This document shows positions 49,046 through 56,418 of a DNA stretch of 64,000 bases, piece by piece (positions within the stretch are counted from its first letter, which is position 1; every line of letters begins with the position of its first letter). Under the pieces are notes generated by a model. The model was not told where the DNA came from and searched no databases. It worked only from the letters and a program-made list of their open reading frames with translations. The stretch spans positions 62,001 through 126,000 of the forward strand of contig NZ_AUEH01000001.1 in NCBI RefSeq assembly GCF_000425885.1, given 5' to 3'. Made by a program: the position numbers and the translations under genes. Source of the stretch: Schleiferilactobacillus harbinensis DSM 16991 (GTDB taxonomy: Bacteria > Bacillota > Bacilli > Lactobacillales > Lactobacillaceae).

Positions 49046-50731
49046 TTACTTGGCATTGACCAGCATGGGTAAAATCATCGGATGGCGTTCAGTCTTCGTA
49101 AATAAGAAATCCTGCAACGTATCGGTGATTGCATCCCGGATGGCCCCTTCACTGGGCGGGGTATCACCCTTGAAAGTACCGCGGATCGCCCGGAAGACCC
49201 GGCGCTGCGCTTGACTGATCAATTCGCCGGATTCCCGCATGTACACAAAGCCGCGGGAAAGAATATCCGGGCCGGCCAAAATATCGCCGTGCTGATAGTC
49301 GATCGTGGCAACGACCACGACCAAACCTTCTTCGGACAATACCCGGCGATCTTTCAGGACAACACTGCCGACGTCACCAACACCGCTGCCGTCAACGTAG
49401 ACGTCATCAGCGGCGAAATGGCCGGCAATGCGAGCAGAGTCCTTGGTCAGAGCGAGCACGTCACCATTTTCCATAATGAATGAATGATCCTTTGGTACAC
49501 CGCACAATTCAGCCAGATCGGTATGGATCCGCAGCATCCGGTATTCCCCATGGATCGGCATGAAGTACTCCGGCTTCATCAGCCGCAGCATCAGTTTTTG
49601 CTCTTCCTGACCGCCGTGACCAGAGGTATGGATGTTGTTGACTTTACCGTGGATCACATGCGCGCCAGCTTCTTCCAACAGGTTGATCGTATGGTTCACG
49701 GATGTGGTATTCCCAGGAATCGGGTTGGACGAGAAGACCACCGTGTCCCCTGGTTGGATATGAATCTGCCGGTGGGTACCGGCGGCGATTCGGGAGAGGG
49801 CGGCCATCGGTTCACCCTGGGAGCCGGTACACAGAATCATGACTTTGTTGGCCGGTAGGTGATTCAATGTGTTGACATCCACCATTTCTTCATCAGGAAT
49901 GTGCAAATATCCTAACTCGCGGCCATTAACGATCGCGGCTTCCATGCTCCGCCCAAAGACCGCAATTTTTCGGCCATTCGCCATGGCCGTTTCACTGGCC
50001 TGAGCGATTCGGGAAATATTTGAGGCGAAAGTGGCGAAAATGATCCGGCCTTCGATTTTTTCAAAAATATGGCGCAGCGACTTGCCGACAAACCGTTCCG
50101 ACTTGGTGAAGGTGGGAATTTCGGCATTGGTGGAGTCCGACATTAATAGTAAGACGCCATCGGAACCGAGTTTCGCCATCCGCTGCAAGTTCGGCGCCGG
50201 CTGATCGCCCACTGGGGTCAAATCAAACTTATAGTCGCCGGTTTGGACAATAATGCCCTGGGGCGTGTGCACTGCGATCCCGAGGGTATCGGGAATCGAG
50301 TGGGTGGTGCGGAAGAACGTGACACTGAGCTTGCGGAATTTCAGCTCCGAGTCTTCATTCAATTCATGCAGCTCCGTGCTCCGCAACAAGTTGCGTTCTT
50401 CCAGCTTGCTCTTAATCAGCGCCAGCGCCAGCGGACCGGCATAAATAGGAATCTCCGGTAATTGCTGCAACAGGAACGGAATCCCGCCGATATGGTCTTC
50501 GTGCCCGTGGGTAATGACCAGAGCCTTGATCTTCGACCGGTTTTTGACCAAATACTGATAGTCAGAAATGACGTAATCAATGCCTAGCAGATCATCTTCG
50601 GGGAACTTGATCCCGGCATCGATGACCACAATTTCATCCTGAAATTGCACGCCATACATGTTTTTGCCGATTTCGCCTAATCCCCCAATGGCAAAAACGG
50701 CAACTTCGTTATTCTTGATATGAATGGCCAT
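49046..50731 (-). CDS. rnjA: Ribonuclease J1
   Basis: RNase J1 is the Firmicutes 5'-3' exonuclease and endonuclease for mRNA decay and rRNA maturation. The 561-aa metallo-beta-lactamase/beta-CASP enzyme has HGHEDHIGG (metal site), VIDAG at the N-terminus, the beta-CASP TGSQGEP and SGHGG motifs and a C-terminal domain. ATG 50731 follows the rpoY stop by 3 nt, the standard pairing. Confidence 0.97.
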   Translation of the reverse strand: MAIHIKNNEVAVFAIGGLGEIGKNMYGVQFQDEIVVIDAGIKFPEDDLLGIDYVISDYQYLVKNRSKIKALVITHGHEDHIGGIPFLLQQLPEIPIYAGPLALALIKSKLEERNLLRSTELHELNEDSELKFRKLSVTFFRTTHSIPDTLGIAVHTPQGIIVQTGDYKFDLTPVGDQPAPNLQRMAKLGSDGVLLLMSDSTNAEIPTFTKSERFVGKSLRHIFEKIEGRIIFATFASNISRIAQASETAMANGRKIAVFGRSMEAAIVNGRELGYLHIPDEEMVDVNTLNHLPANKVMILCTGSQGEPMAALSRIAAGTHRQIHIQPGDTVVFSSNPIPGNTTSVNHTINLLEEAGAHVIHGKVNNIHTSGHGGQEEQKLMLRLMKPEYFMPIHGEYRMLRIHTDLAELCGVPKDHSFIMENGDVLALTKDSARIAGHFAADDVYVDGSGVGDVGSVVLKDRRVLSEEGLVVVVATIDYQHGDILAGPDILSRGFVYMRESGELISQAQRRVFRAIRGTFKGDTPPSEGAIRDAITDTLQDFLFTKTERHPMILPMLVNAK

Positions 50732-50734
50732 ACA

Positions 50735-50947
50735 TTAAAACTCCGTCAATTTGAAGTCCGGGCTCTTTTGCTCGTACGCCAAATGATTACCGGTCAGCTC
50801 TTGGATCATTTCAACATTATAGGGGGTGTTTTTCTCCACCAGCTGACGCGCAGCAACCAGGTTGTCTGCTTCTAAATAAAGGGTCTGAGTCGACTCCCGC
50901 CGGGGAGTTTGGGTCAAGTTCGGTTGGTACAATACTTTGTAGATCAT
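50735..50947 (-). CDS. rpoY: RNA polymerase epsilon subunit RpoY
   Basis: RpoY (DUF1447) is a small subunit of Firmicutes RNA polymerase. The 70-aa protein starts [18 protein letters not shown], has the [19 protein letters not shown] helix and ends FKLTEF, all typical. It directly precedes rnjA in the same operon. ATG 50947 follows GAAGGAG. Confidence 0.93.
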   Translation of the reverse strand: MIYKVLYQPNLTQTPRRESTQTLYLEADNLVAARQLVEKNTPYNVEMIQELTGNHLAYEQKSPDFKLTEF

Positions 50948-51020
50948 AAAAATAAATCTCCTTCTGAATTCATTAAATTCCGCACGTGAGGTTGATGCAA
51001 GACATCAACGATTAAAGAAA

Positions 51021-51049
51021 ATTGTAGCATAAAACAAGGGGGGCGCCAA
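51021..51049 (-). promoter_or_regulatory. Sigma-A promoter for rpoY-rnjA
   Basis: On the minus strand TTGGCG (51049..51044), a 17-nt spacer and TACAAT (51026..51021), about 75 nt before rpoY. The -35 lies a few bases from the edge of the 51053-51143 repeat. Confidence 0.65.
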
Positions 51050-51052
51050 GTT

Positions 51053-51143
51053 AGAGGGCGCAAGCCGGCTGTCCTTCTGCCCTTGCCTCTGTCGGCTGGC
51101 GCCCGTTTAGGCATGTCCCAGCGGAGCACTTGGCACGGCAGTG
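51053..51143. repeat. Hybrid repeat joining family A flanks to a family B arm
   Basis: Reading the minus strand, TGCCGTGCCAAGTGCTCCGC (a family B arm) is followed after 11 nt by TAAACGGGC and AGCCGACAG, which are family A left-end sequences. Then comes a short unlike core, then GCCGGCTTGCGCCCTCT, which resembles the family A right end. No long central arm is present. Confidence 0.7.
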
Positions 51144-51270
51144 AGGGTCCAGTCGTCTACATTACACTGCCATGACGTTTCCCCGGTGTCTGTGGTGTTT
51201 TCCTTCAAGTTTTGCTAAAGTGGTTACCATAGTAAGTATCGTTTGGATGCAATCTGGAGAGAGTGGGCCC

Positions 51271-51789
51271 ATGCAGTGGATTATTTTCGCCCTGATCGTC
51301 ATTGGGGTGGCGGCCGTGGCCGCCTTTTATGGTTTTCGGATATGGCGCCGGCGCCGCACGATGAAAAATATGCGGGCGTACACCAGCCGGGTCACCGCCC
51401 GGGTCGTTAATCGGGCGCTGCGTCAACTACAAGGGACAACGAGTCAGTGGCAGGAGAAGCATCTGCCTTTGACCCCGATTGCCCATACCCGGGATTGGGG
51501 TCACAAAGCGATCATGGTCTATGAATTTGCCTACACCGGTCCGGCTTTGACTGTCGCGGCCACGGCGCGTGCCGAATTGCAGCATGCCGTCAACGCAGCG
51601 GCCCAACAGGAGGGTATCGTGGGCGCGGTCATGGACGTACCGCCCTTTGCCATTGTGGATGTGTGGCAGCGGCAGGATGAACGGCATTTTTCCGTGGCTT
51701 TCCAGATCAACCAAGCCACGATTGAATACGTGCAAGATATTACGCGGGCCGCGCGGGAAGATGCGGCGGCTCAGGAGAAGAAAGACTAG
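51271..51789 (+). CDS. Single-span membrane protein of unknown function
   Basis: This 172-aa protein has one N-terminal membrane helix (about residues 2-22), a strongly basic stretch (RIWRRRRTMK) and a soluble domain ending in an acidic and Ala-rich tail. I do not recognise a family. ATG 51271 after GGAGAG is chosen; the open frame runs back to 51172 but without a site. It lies 19 nt before the two ABC exporter genes, so a link to that exporter is possible but is only context. Confidence 0.6.
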   Translation: MQWIIFALIVIGVAAVAAFYGFRIWRRRRTMKNMRAYTSRVTARVVNRALRQLQGTTSQWQEKHLPLTPIAHTRDWGHKAIMVYEFAYTGPALTVAATARAELQHAVNAAAQQEGIVGAVMDVPPFAIVDVWQRQDERHFSVAFQINQATIEYVQDITRAAREDAAAQEKKD

Positions 51790-51808
51790 AGAAAAGGAGC
51801 GTGTTTTT

Positions 51809-53539
51809 TTGCGCCTGATGTTACGTTACGTTCTTCGATATAAGCGATTGCTTTTGGGGAACTTTATCTGTGTATTTGGTTTTATTATTTTGGAACTCGG
51901 TTTGCCGACGATGCTGGCGCGGATGATCGATGAGGGAATCAATACCCGGCGCCCGGATCGAATCTGGTTTTACGGGATGGTCATGGTCGGGGTGGCCTTG
52001 ATCGGCTTGATTGGGCTGATTGGACTGGCTTATTTCGCCAGCCGGATCACCACCAATGTCGTTCGAGATATGCGGGACGATATTTTTGCCCGCACGATTC
52101 GTTTTTCCCATGAAGAGCACAATGCCGTGGGGACGGCGTCATTGATTACCCGGACGACGAATGATGCCTTCCAGATCATGAACTTCTTGCAGATGATTCT
52201 GCGCACCGGTTTCATGACCCCTTTAATGATCATTGCCAGTGCCTTTTTAATTGTGCGCACCAGTCCGCGCTTGGCCTGGATGGTGTTTGCCGGTATTCCG
52301 CTGCTGCTGCTCGGCGTATGGCTGATTGCGGTCCTGTCTAAGCCGCTTTCGGAGAAACAGCAGGGCAATTTAGACAGCATCAACGGCCGGATGCGGGAAC
52401 AATTATCGGGTATCCGGGTGATTCGGGCTTTTGTGCGGGAAAAATTTGAACAAGCCCGCTTTGGTGAAGTGAACGACGCTTACGCCAACAGTTCCATCAA
52501 ACTATTTACCCTGATGGCTTTTGCGCAGCCTGGTTTCTCGATGGTACTGAATGTGATCACCGGAGTCATCATCTGGCAGGGCGCCGTGGCGATTGGTCAA
52601 GGCCAGCTGGCTGTCGGCTCATTGATCGCGTTCATTGAATATATTTTCCATGTACTTTTTTCCTTTATTCTTTTTGCCAGCGTTTTCATGATGTATCCCC
52701 GGGCGGCGGTTTCAGCTGGCCGAATTGAGGAATTGTTGAACGCTAAAAATGAAATTGAAGGCAAGGATGGCCAGGCGTCACGCGGTCGCGGTGCCGCTGG
52801 CGTGGTCTTTGATCACGTGGACTTTGCCTATCCCGGCAATAGCGAAGCAGCTGTGCTGCACGATATCTCGTTTAGCGCCCAGCCGGGGCAGACAGTGGCC
52901 TTCATTGGCAGTACCGGCAGCGGCAAGTCCACTTTGATTCAGTTGATTCCGCGATTATTTGATGTGAGTGCCGGGCGGATTTTGGTGACCGGGACGGATG
53001 TGCGGGATTACGCGGTCAAAGCATTACGGTCAAAGATTGGGTTTGTGCCCCAAAAAGCGGTGCTGTTTACCGGGACCATTGCGGATAATCTCCGTTATGG
53101 TGCCCAGGAAGCAACGGATGACGATCTTTGGGAGGCCCTGCGCATCGCCCAAGCGGCGGATTTCGTGCGGGAACAGCCTGACGGCTTGCAATCGATTTTG
53201 ACCGAAGGCGGGACCAATCTGTCTGGCGGACAAAAGCAGCGCTTAGCCATCGCCCGGGCCATCGTCCGGCGGCCGGATATTTATATTTTTGATGACAGCT
53301 TTTCAGCTTTGGATTACCAAACCGATGCTGAGCTGCGGGCAAACTTAGCCCAAGTGACTCAGCAAGCAATCGTCTTTATTGTGGCCCAGCGGGTCGGCAC
53401 GATTCGCCATGCGGATCAAATCGTCGTGCTGGATAATGGGGAACTGGTCGGTATGGGCACCCATGAACAGCTCATGGCCACCAATCCGATCTATCAGGAA
53501 ATTGCCCGGTCGCAACTCAGTGAGGAGGAATTAGCATGA
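51809..53539 (+). CDS. Heterodimeric ABC exporter, subunit with degenerate ATP site
   Basis: This half-transporter (576 aa) has six N-terminal membrane helices and a C-terminal ATPase domain: Walker A GSTGSGKST, signature LSGGQKQRLA, Walker B IYIFDDSFSALD with Asp in place of the catalytic Glu, and Gln in place of the switch His (VAQRVGTIR). That pattern marks the non-catalytic half of LmrC/BmrC-type heterodimers. TTG 51809 after AAAGGAG is the start. Its partner gene overlaps its stop by four bases. Substrate unknown. Confidence 0.9.
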   Translation: MRLMLRYVLRYKRLLLGNFICVFGFIILELGLPTMLARMIDEGINTRRPDRIWFYGMVMVGVALIGLIGLIGLAYFASRITTNVVRDMRDDIFARTIRFSHEEHNAVGTASLITRTTNDAFQIMNFLQMILRTGFMTPLMIIASAFLIVRTSPRLAWMVFAGIPLLLLGVWLIAVLSKPLSEKQQGNLDSINGRMREQLSGIRVIRAFVREKFEQARFGEVNDAYANSSIKLFTLMAFAQPGFSMVLNVITGVIIWQGAVAIGQGQLAVGSLIAFIEYIFHVLFSFILFASVFMMYPRAAVSAGRIEELLNAKNEIEGKDGQASRGRGAAGVVFDHVDFAYPGNSEAAVLHDISFSAQPGQTVAFIGSTGSGKSTLIQLIPRLFDVSAGRILVTGTDVRDYAVKALRSKIGFVPQKAVLFTGTIADNLRYGAQEATDDDLWEALRIAQAADFVREQPDGLQSILTEGGTNLSGGQKQRLAIARAIVRRPDIYIFDDSFSALDYQTDAELRANLAQVTQQAIVFIVAQRVGTIRHADQIVVLDNGELVGMGTHEQLMATNPIYQEIARSQLSEEELA

Positions 53540-55317
53540 GCCGCGGATTGTTTACTTTACGTCGTTTGTTCCGTTATATCCGCCCCTATCGCTGGTCCTT
53601 CTTTGGGGCGTTAGCCGCCACTTTGATCTCGGTAGTGAGCAATGCCATTTGGCCGGTGATCATGGGCTTAGCAGTGACCCGGATTGGGGTCAATGTGGCC
53701 GCCCATGCAGCGATTGACTTGCCCTATGTGGCCAAAGTGGTGGTGGCCATGCTGGCCAATGCCCTGGTGTATCAAGTGACTTTGTTTCTTTCTACCTATT
53801 GGATGACGATTGCTGTCCAGCGGGCGATGCGCGACTTGCGCCAGGATCTGAGCGACAAGTTGAATCGGCTGCCGGTCCAGTTCTTTGACAGCCATACCCA
53901 GGGCAACTTGCTATCCCGGGTGACCAATGACGTGGACGCCATTACGAACGCCTTGCAGCAAGGGGTGGTGCAAGTGGTGACCTCAGTGATTGGTATCTCG
54001 CTGGCGGTCGTGATGATGTACTCCATCAACTGGCTGATGGCCACGATCATGTTGTGGATGCTGCCAGCGTCATTCTTGATTTCTCGGTTTGTCGTTCGCC
54101 GCAGCCAGCCTTATTTCCAGGCTCAGCAAAATGCCCTGGGTGAATTGAACGGCACGGTCCAGGAATCGTTCACGGGCTTTACGGTGATCAAACTTTATGG
54201 TCAGGAACGGGACGCAGAGAAGAAATTTGCTGGCGCCAACCATAAGCTCGCTGCCAAGGGCTTTAATGCCGCCTTTATTTCCGGCATGATGAGTCCCCTA
54301 GTCGGGTTCACCGCCAGCTTGAGTTATGCGGCGGCGGCCACCTTGGGCGGGCTGAACGTGTTAGCCGGCCGGATCCCCTTGGGGAACCTGCAGGCTTTCG
54401 TGCAGTATATTTGGCAGGTCAACCAGCCTTTGTCCACGCTGACTCAGCTGTCGGCGGTATTCCAATCCGCCGCGGCTGCCACCAAGCGGGTGTTCAACAT
54501 TTTGAACGAGCCGGAAGAAAAAGACACCGTCACAGCGAAACTGCCCACGACGGGGGCGGTCCGCGGCCGAGTGGAATTTAAACACGTCTCTTTCCGCTAT
54601 CGGGAAAATCAGCCGTTGATTGAAGACTTGAACTTCGTGGCCGAACCAGGCCAAACTGTGGCCATTGTTGGGCCAACGGGGGCCGGTAAAACGACGATGA
54701 TCAATCTTTTGCTGCGTTTCTATGATATTGATTCCGGCGAGATTCTGGTGGATGGTGTGAACATCCAGGATATTGCCCGCAGCGCGCTGCGCGAACAGTT
54801 TGGGATGGTTCTTCAGGATGCCTGGCTGTATCGCGGCTCGATTGCCGATAATATCCGTTTCGGCCGGTTGGATGCCGATGAATACGAAGTGGTGCAGGCC
54901 GCTAAGACGGCCAACGTCGATCACTTCGTGCGGACGCTGCCCAATGGGTACCAGATGCAGATCAACGAAGACGCGGACAACATTTCCCAAGGGCAAAAGC
55001 AGCTTCTGACTATTGCCCGGGCGGTGATCAAGAATCCGCCGATGATGATTTTGGACGAGGCCACCAGTTCCGTGGATACCCGATTAGAGCTGCTGCTCCA
55101 GCGGGCGATGGATCGGGTCATGGCCCACCGCACGAGTTTCGTCATCGCCCATCGGTTATCAACGATTCGAGATGCAGATTTGATCCTGGTGATGCGCCAT
55201 GGGCAAATTATTGAGCAGGGGAACCATGACGCGCTGCTGGCGGCCAATGGGTTCTATGCCCGGTTGTACAATTCCCAGTTTGCGGACGCCGATCAACTGG
55301 CGGACGAAAGCGATTAG
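53536..55317 (+). CDS. Heterodimeric ABC exporter, catalytic subunit
   Basis: This partner half-transporter (593 aa) has six membrane helices and an ATPase with Walker A GPTGAGKTT, canonical Walker B MMILDEATSSVD with catalytic Glu, and switch His in IAHRLSTIR. Its own signature is unusual (ISQGQKQLL rather than LSGGQ). Each consensus element is thus matched by the other subunit, giving one good and one degenerate ATP site, as in LmrCD and BmrCD multidrug exporters. Coupled to the first subunit by ATGA. Confidence 0.92.
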   Translation: MSRGLFTLRRLFRYIRPYRWSFFGALAATLISVVSNAIWPVIMGLAVTRIGVNVAAHAAIDLPYVAKVVVAMLANALVYQVTLFLSTYWMTIAVQRAMRDLRQDLSDKLNRLPVQFFDSHTQGNLLSRVTNDVDAITNALQQGVVQVVTSVIGISLAVVMMYSINWLMATIMLWMLPASFLISRFVVRRSQPYFQAQQNALGELNGTVQESFTGFTVIKLYGQERDAEKKFAGANHKLAAKGFNAAFISGMMSPLVGFTASLSYAAAATLGGLNVLAGRIPLGNLQAFVQYIWQVNQPLSTLTQLSAVFQSAAAATKRVFNILNEPEEKDTVTAKLPTTGAVRGRVEFKHVSFRYRENQPLIEDLNFVAEPGQTVAIVGPTGAGKTTMINLLLRFYDIDSGEILVDGVNIQDIARSALREQFGMVLQDAWLYRGSIADNIRFGRLDADEYEVVQAAKTANVDHFVRTLPNGYQMQINEDADNISQGQKQLLTIARAVIKNPPMMILDEATSSVDTRLELLLQRAMDRVMAHRTSFVIAHRLSTIRDADLILVMRHGQIIEQGNHDALLAANGFYARLYNSQFADADQLADESD

Positions 55318-55324
55318 CACTTAA

Positions 55325-55360
55325 GAAAAGGCCGTATCCTTTACCGGGGGCGGCTTTTCG
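55325..55360 (+). terminator. Probable terminator after the ABC exporter operon
   Basis: GAAAAGgCCG and CGGCTTTTC form a stem with one bulge, followed by GTTTATTTTG. Confidence 0.55.
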
Positions 55361-55413
55361 TTTATTTTGTGGTACTATTGAGAATGAAAAATAATTGGAA
55401 AGCAGGGTATATT

Positions 55414-55968
55414 GTGATTTTAATGAAAGACATCGTGCGGGACGGCGATCCCGTTTTGCGGGCCGTCGCCAAACCCGTCTCCTTTCCGCTGAGTGCAGAG
55501 GATAAGAAATTGGCTGATGATATGATGGAATACCTGGTCAACAGTCAGGATCCGGATATTGCTAAAAAACATCAGCTCCGGGCCGGCGTGGGCCTGGCTG
55601 CCCCGCAAGTCGGCCGCTCGATTCAAATGGCCGCGGTGCTGGTACCGGATAACGACGGCAAGATCATTCTCAAAGAGGTCCTGTCGAATCCCGTGATTAC
55701 TCGCGAGTCCGTCCGGCCGGCAGCGTTAGCCGAAGGCGAAGGGTGCTTGTCGGTGGATGAAGATGTCCCGGGGTATGTGCCCCGCCATGACCGAGTAACG
55801 ATCCGCTATCAAGATTTGACTGGGGCGAAGAAGACGTTGCGGCTGAAGGATTACCCCGCTATTGTCTGCCAGCATGAGATCGACCATCTCCGCGGACACC
55901 TGTTTTACGATCATATTGACAAGAAGCATCCGTTTAACATCGCTTCGGATGCCGTGATCGTCCAATAG
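55414..55968 (+). CDS. def: Peptide deformylase
   Basis: Def removes the N-formyl group from new proteins using a bound metal. The 184-aa protein has motif 1 [10 protein letters not shown], motif 2 EGCLSV (metal Cys) and motif 3 HEIDHLRG (metal His pair). It is the longer type 2 enzyme of Gram-positives. GTG 55414 gives [16 protein letters not shown], the usual lactobacillus start; ATG 55369 upstream lacks a site. Confidence 0.95.
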   Translation: MILMKDIVRDGDPVLRAVAKPVSFPLSAEDKKLADDMMEYLVNSQDPDIAKKHQLRAGVGLAAPQVGRSIQMAAVLVPDNDGKIILKEVLSNPVITRESVRPAALAEGEGCLSVDEDVPGYVPRHDRVTIRYQDLTGAKKTLRLKDYPAIVCQHEIDHLRGHLFYDHIDKKHPFNIASDAVIVQ

Positions 55969-55980
55969 GAAACGCCCGGT

Positions 55981-56009
55981 TTGACACACTTGGTGTACTC
56001 TCGTATACT
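55981..56009 (+). promoter_or_regulatory. Strong sigma-A promoter of the mgtA leader
   Basis: Perfect TTGACA (55981-55986), a 17-nt spacer and TATACT (56004-56009), starting the M-box transcript. Confidence 0.85.
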
Positions 56010-56024
56010 TAAGCTAATAACGAA

Positions 56025-56230
56025 TTGAATCGCCGTACCCTGTTAGGTGAGGCTCCTGTACGAATATATGCTGCTGCTCAGAAACATCGAGAGATGCCAA
56101 CGAGTCAACCGGAATTGCTGAAGAAGGCTTTTCCTAATGCAGCTGAACGATGTTCTACGTCGTACAGTGCTAAAGCTCAACGTCGGGACATTCCATTTTT
56201 GGTGTGCTCGCGTGAGCACACCATTTTTTT
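56025..56230 (+). ncRNA. M-box (ykoK) Mg2+ riboswitch with terminator
   Basis: The conserved M-box blocks are present in order: GTTAGGTGAGGCTCCTGTA (56042-56060), GCTGCTGCTCAGAAACATCG, AGAGATGCCAACGAGTCAAC and GGAATTGC. The 3' end is a strong terminator, TGGTGTGCTC gcg TGAGCACACCA (56200-56223), with seven T. High Mg2+ should favour termination, so the downstream Mg2+ ATPase is expressed when Mg2+ is scarce. Confidence 0.92.
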
Positions 56231-56286
56231 GTACAGAATAAGCCCACCACTGGGCGGCGATCATCGATGAAAGGATGGTGATTGGA

Positions 56287-56373
56287 ATGAAACACGAACC
56301 CTTACCTGGCCCTGCTGATCCGGATGATAGACCGCGCAGGGTAAGTTTCATTTGGTCACCATTCTGTCTGTAA
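56287..56373 (+). CDS. Putative MgtL-like leader peptide (28 aa, acidic and Pro-rich)
   Basis: After the M-box terminator, ATG 56287 (AAAGGA at 56270-56275) opens a 28-codon frame ending at TAA 56371-56373. The peptide contains HEPLPGPADPDDRPRR, that is five Pro and four Asp/Glu within residues 4-16, then basic and aromatic residues ending WSPFCL. Salmonella MgtL, the Mg2+-sensing leader of mgtA, has the same character: an acidic-proline start followed by an Arg run. I infer a cis-acting leader; no function is proven. Stems at 56334-56399 surround its stop codon and precede the mgtA ribosome binding site. Confidence 0.6.
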   Translation: MKHEPLPGPADPDDRPRRVSFIWSPFCL

Positions 56374-56413
56374 GAATGGTGCCGCAACTCCCCCTGCGCT
56401 GTAGAGAGGAGTT
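56334..56413 (+). promoter_or_regulatory. Leader hairpins between the leader ORF and mgtA
   Basis: The outer stem is GCGCAGGG (56334-56341) with CCCTGCGC (56392-56399). The inner 9-bp stem is CACCATTCT (56357-56365) with AGAATGGTG (56373-56381). A competing pairing, AACTCC (56386-56391) with GGAGTT (56408-56413), would cover the mgtA Shine-Dalgarno. No U-tract follows, so translational control is likelier than intrinsic termination. Confidence 0.5.
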
Positions 56414-56418
56414 TGACA

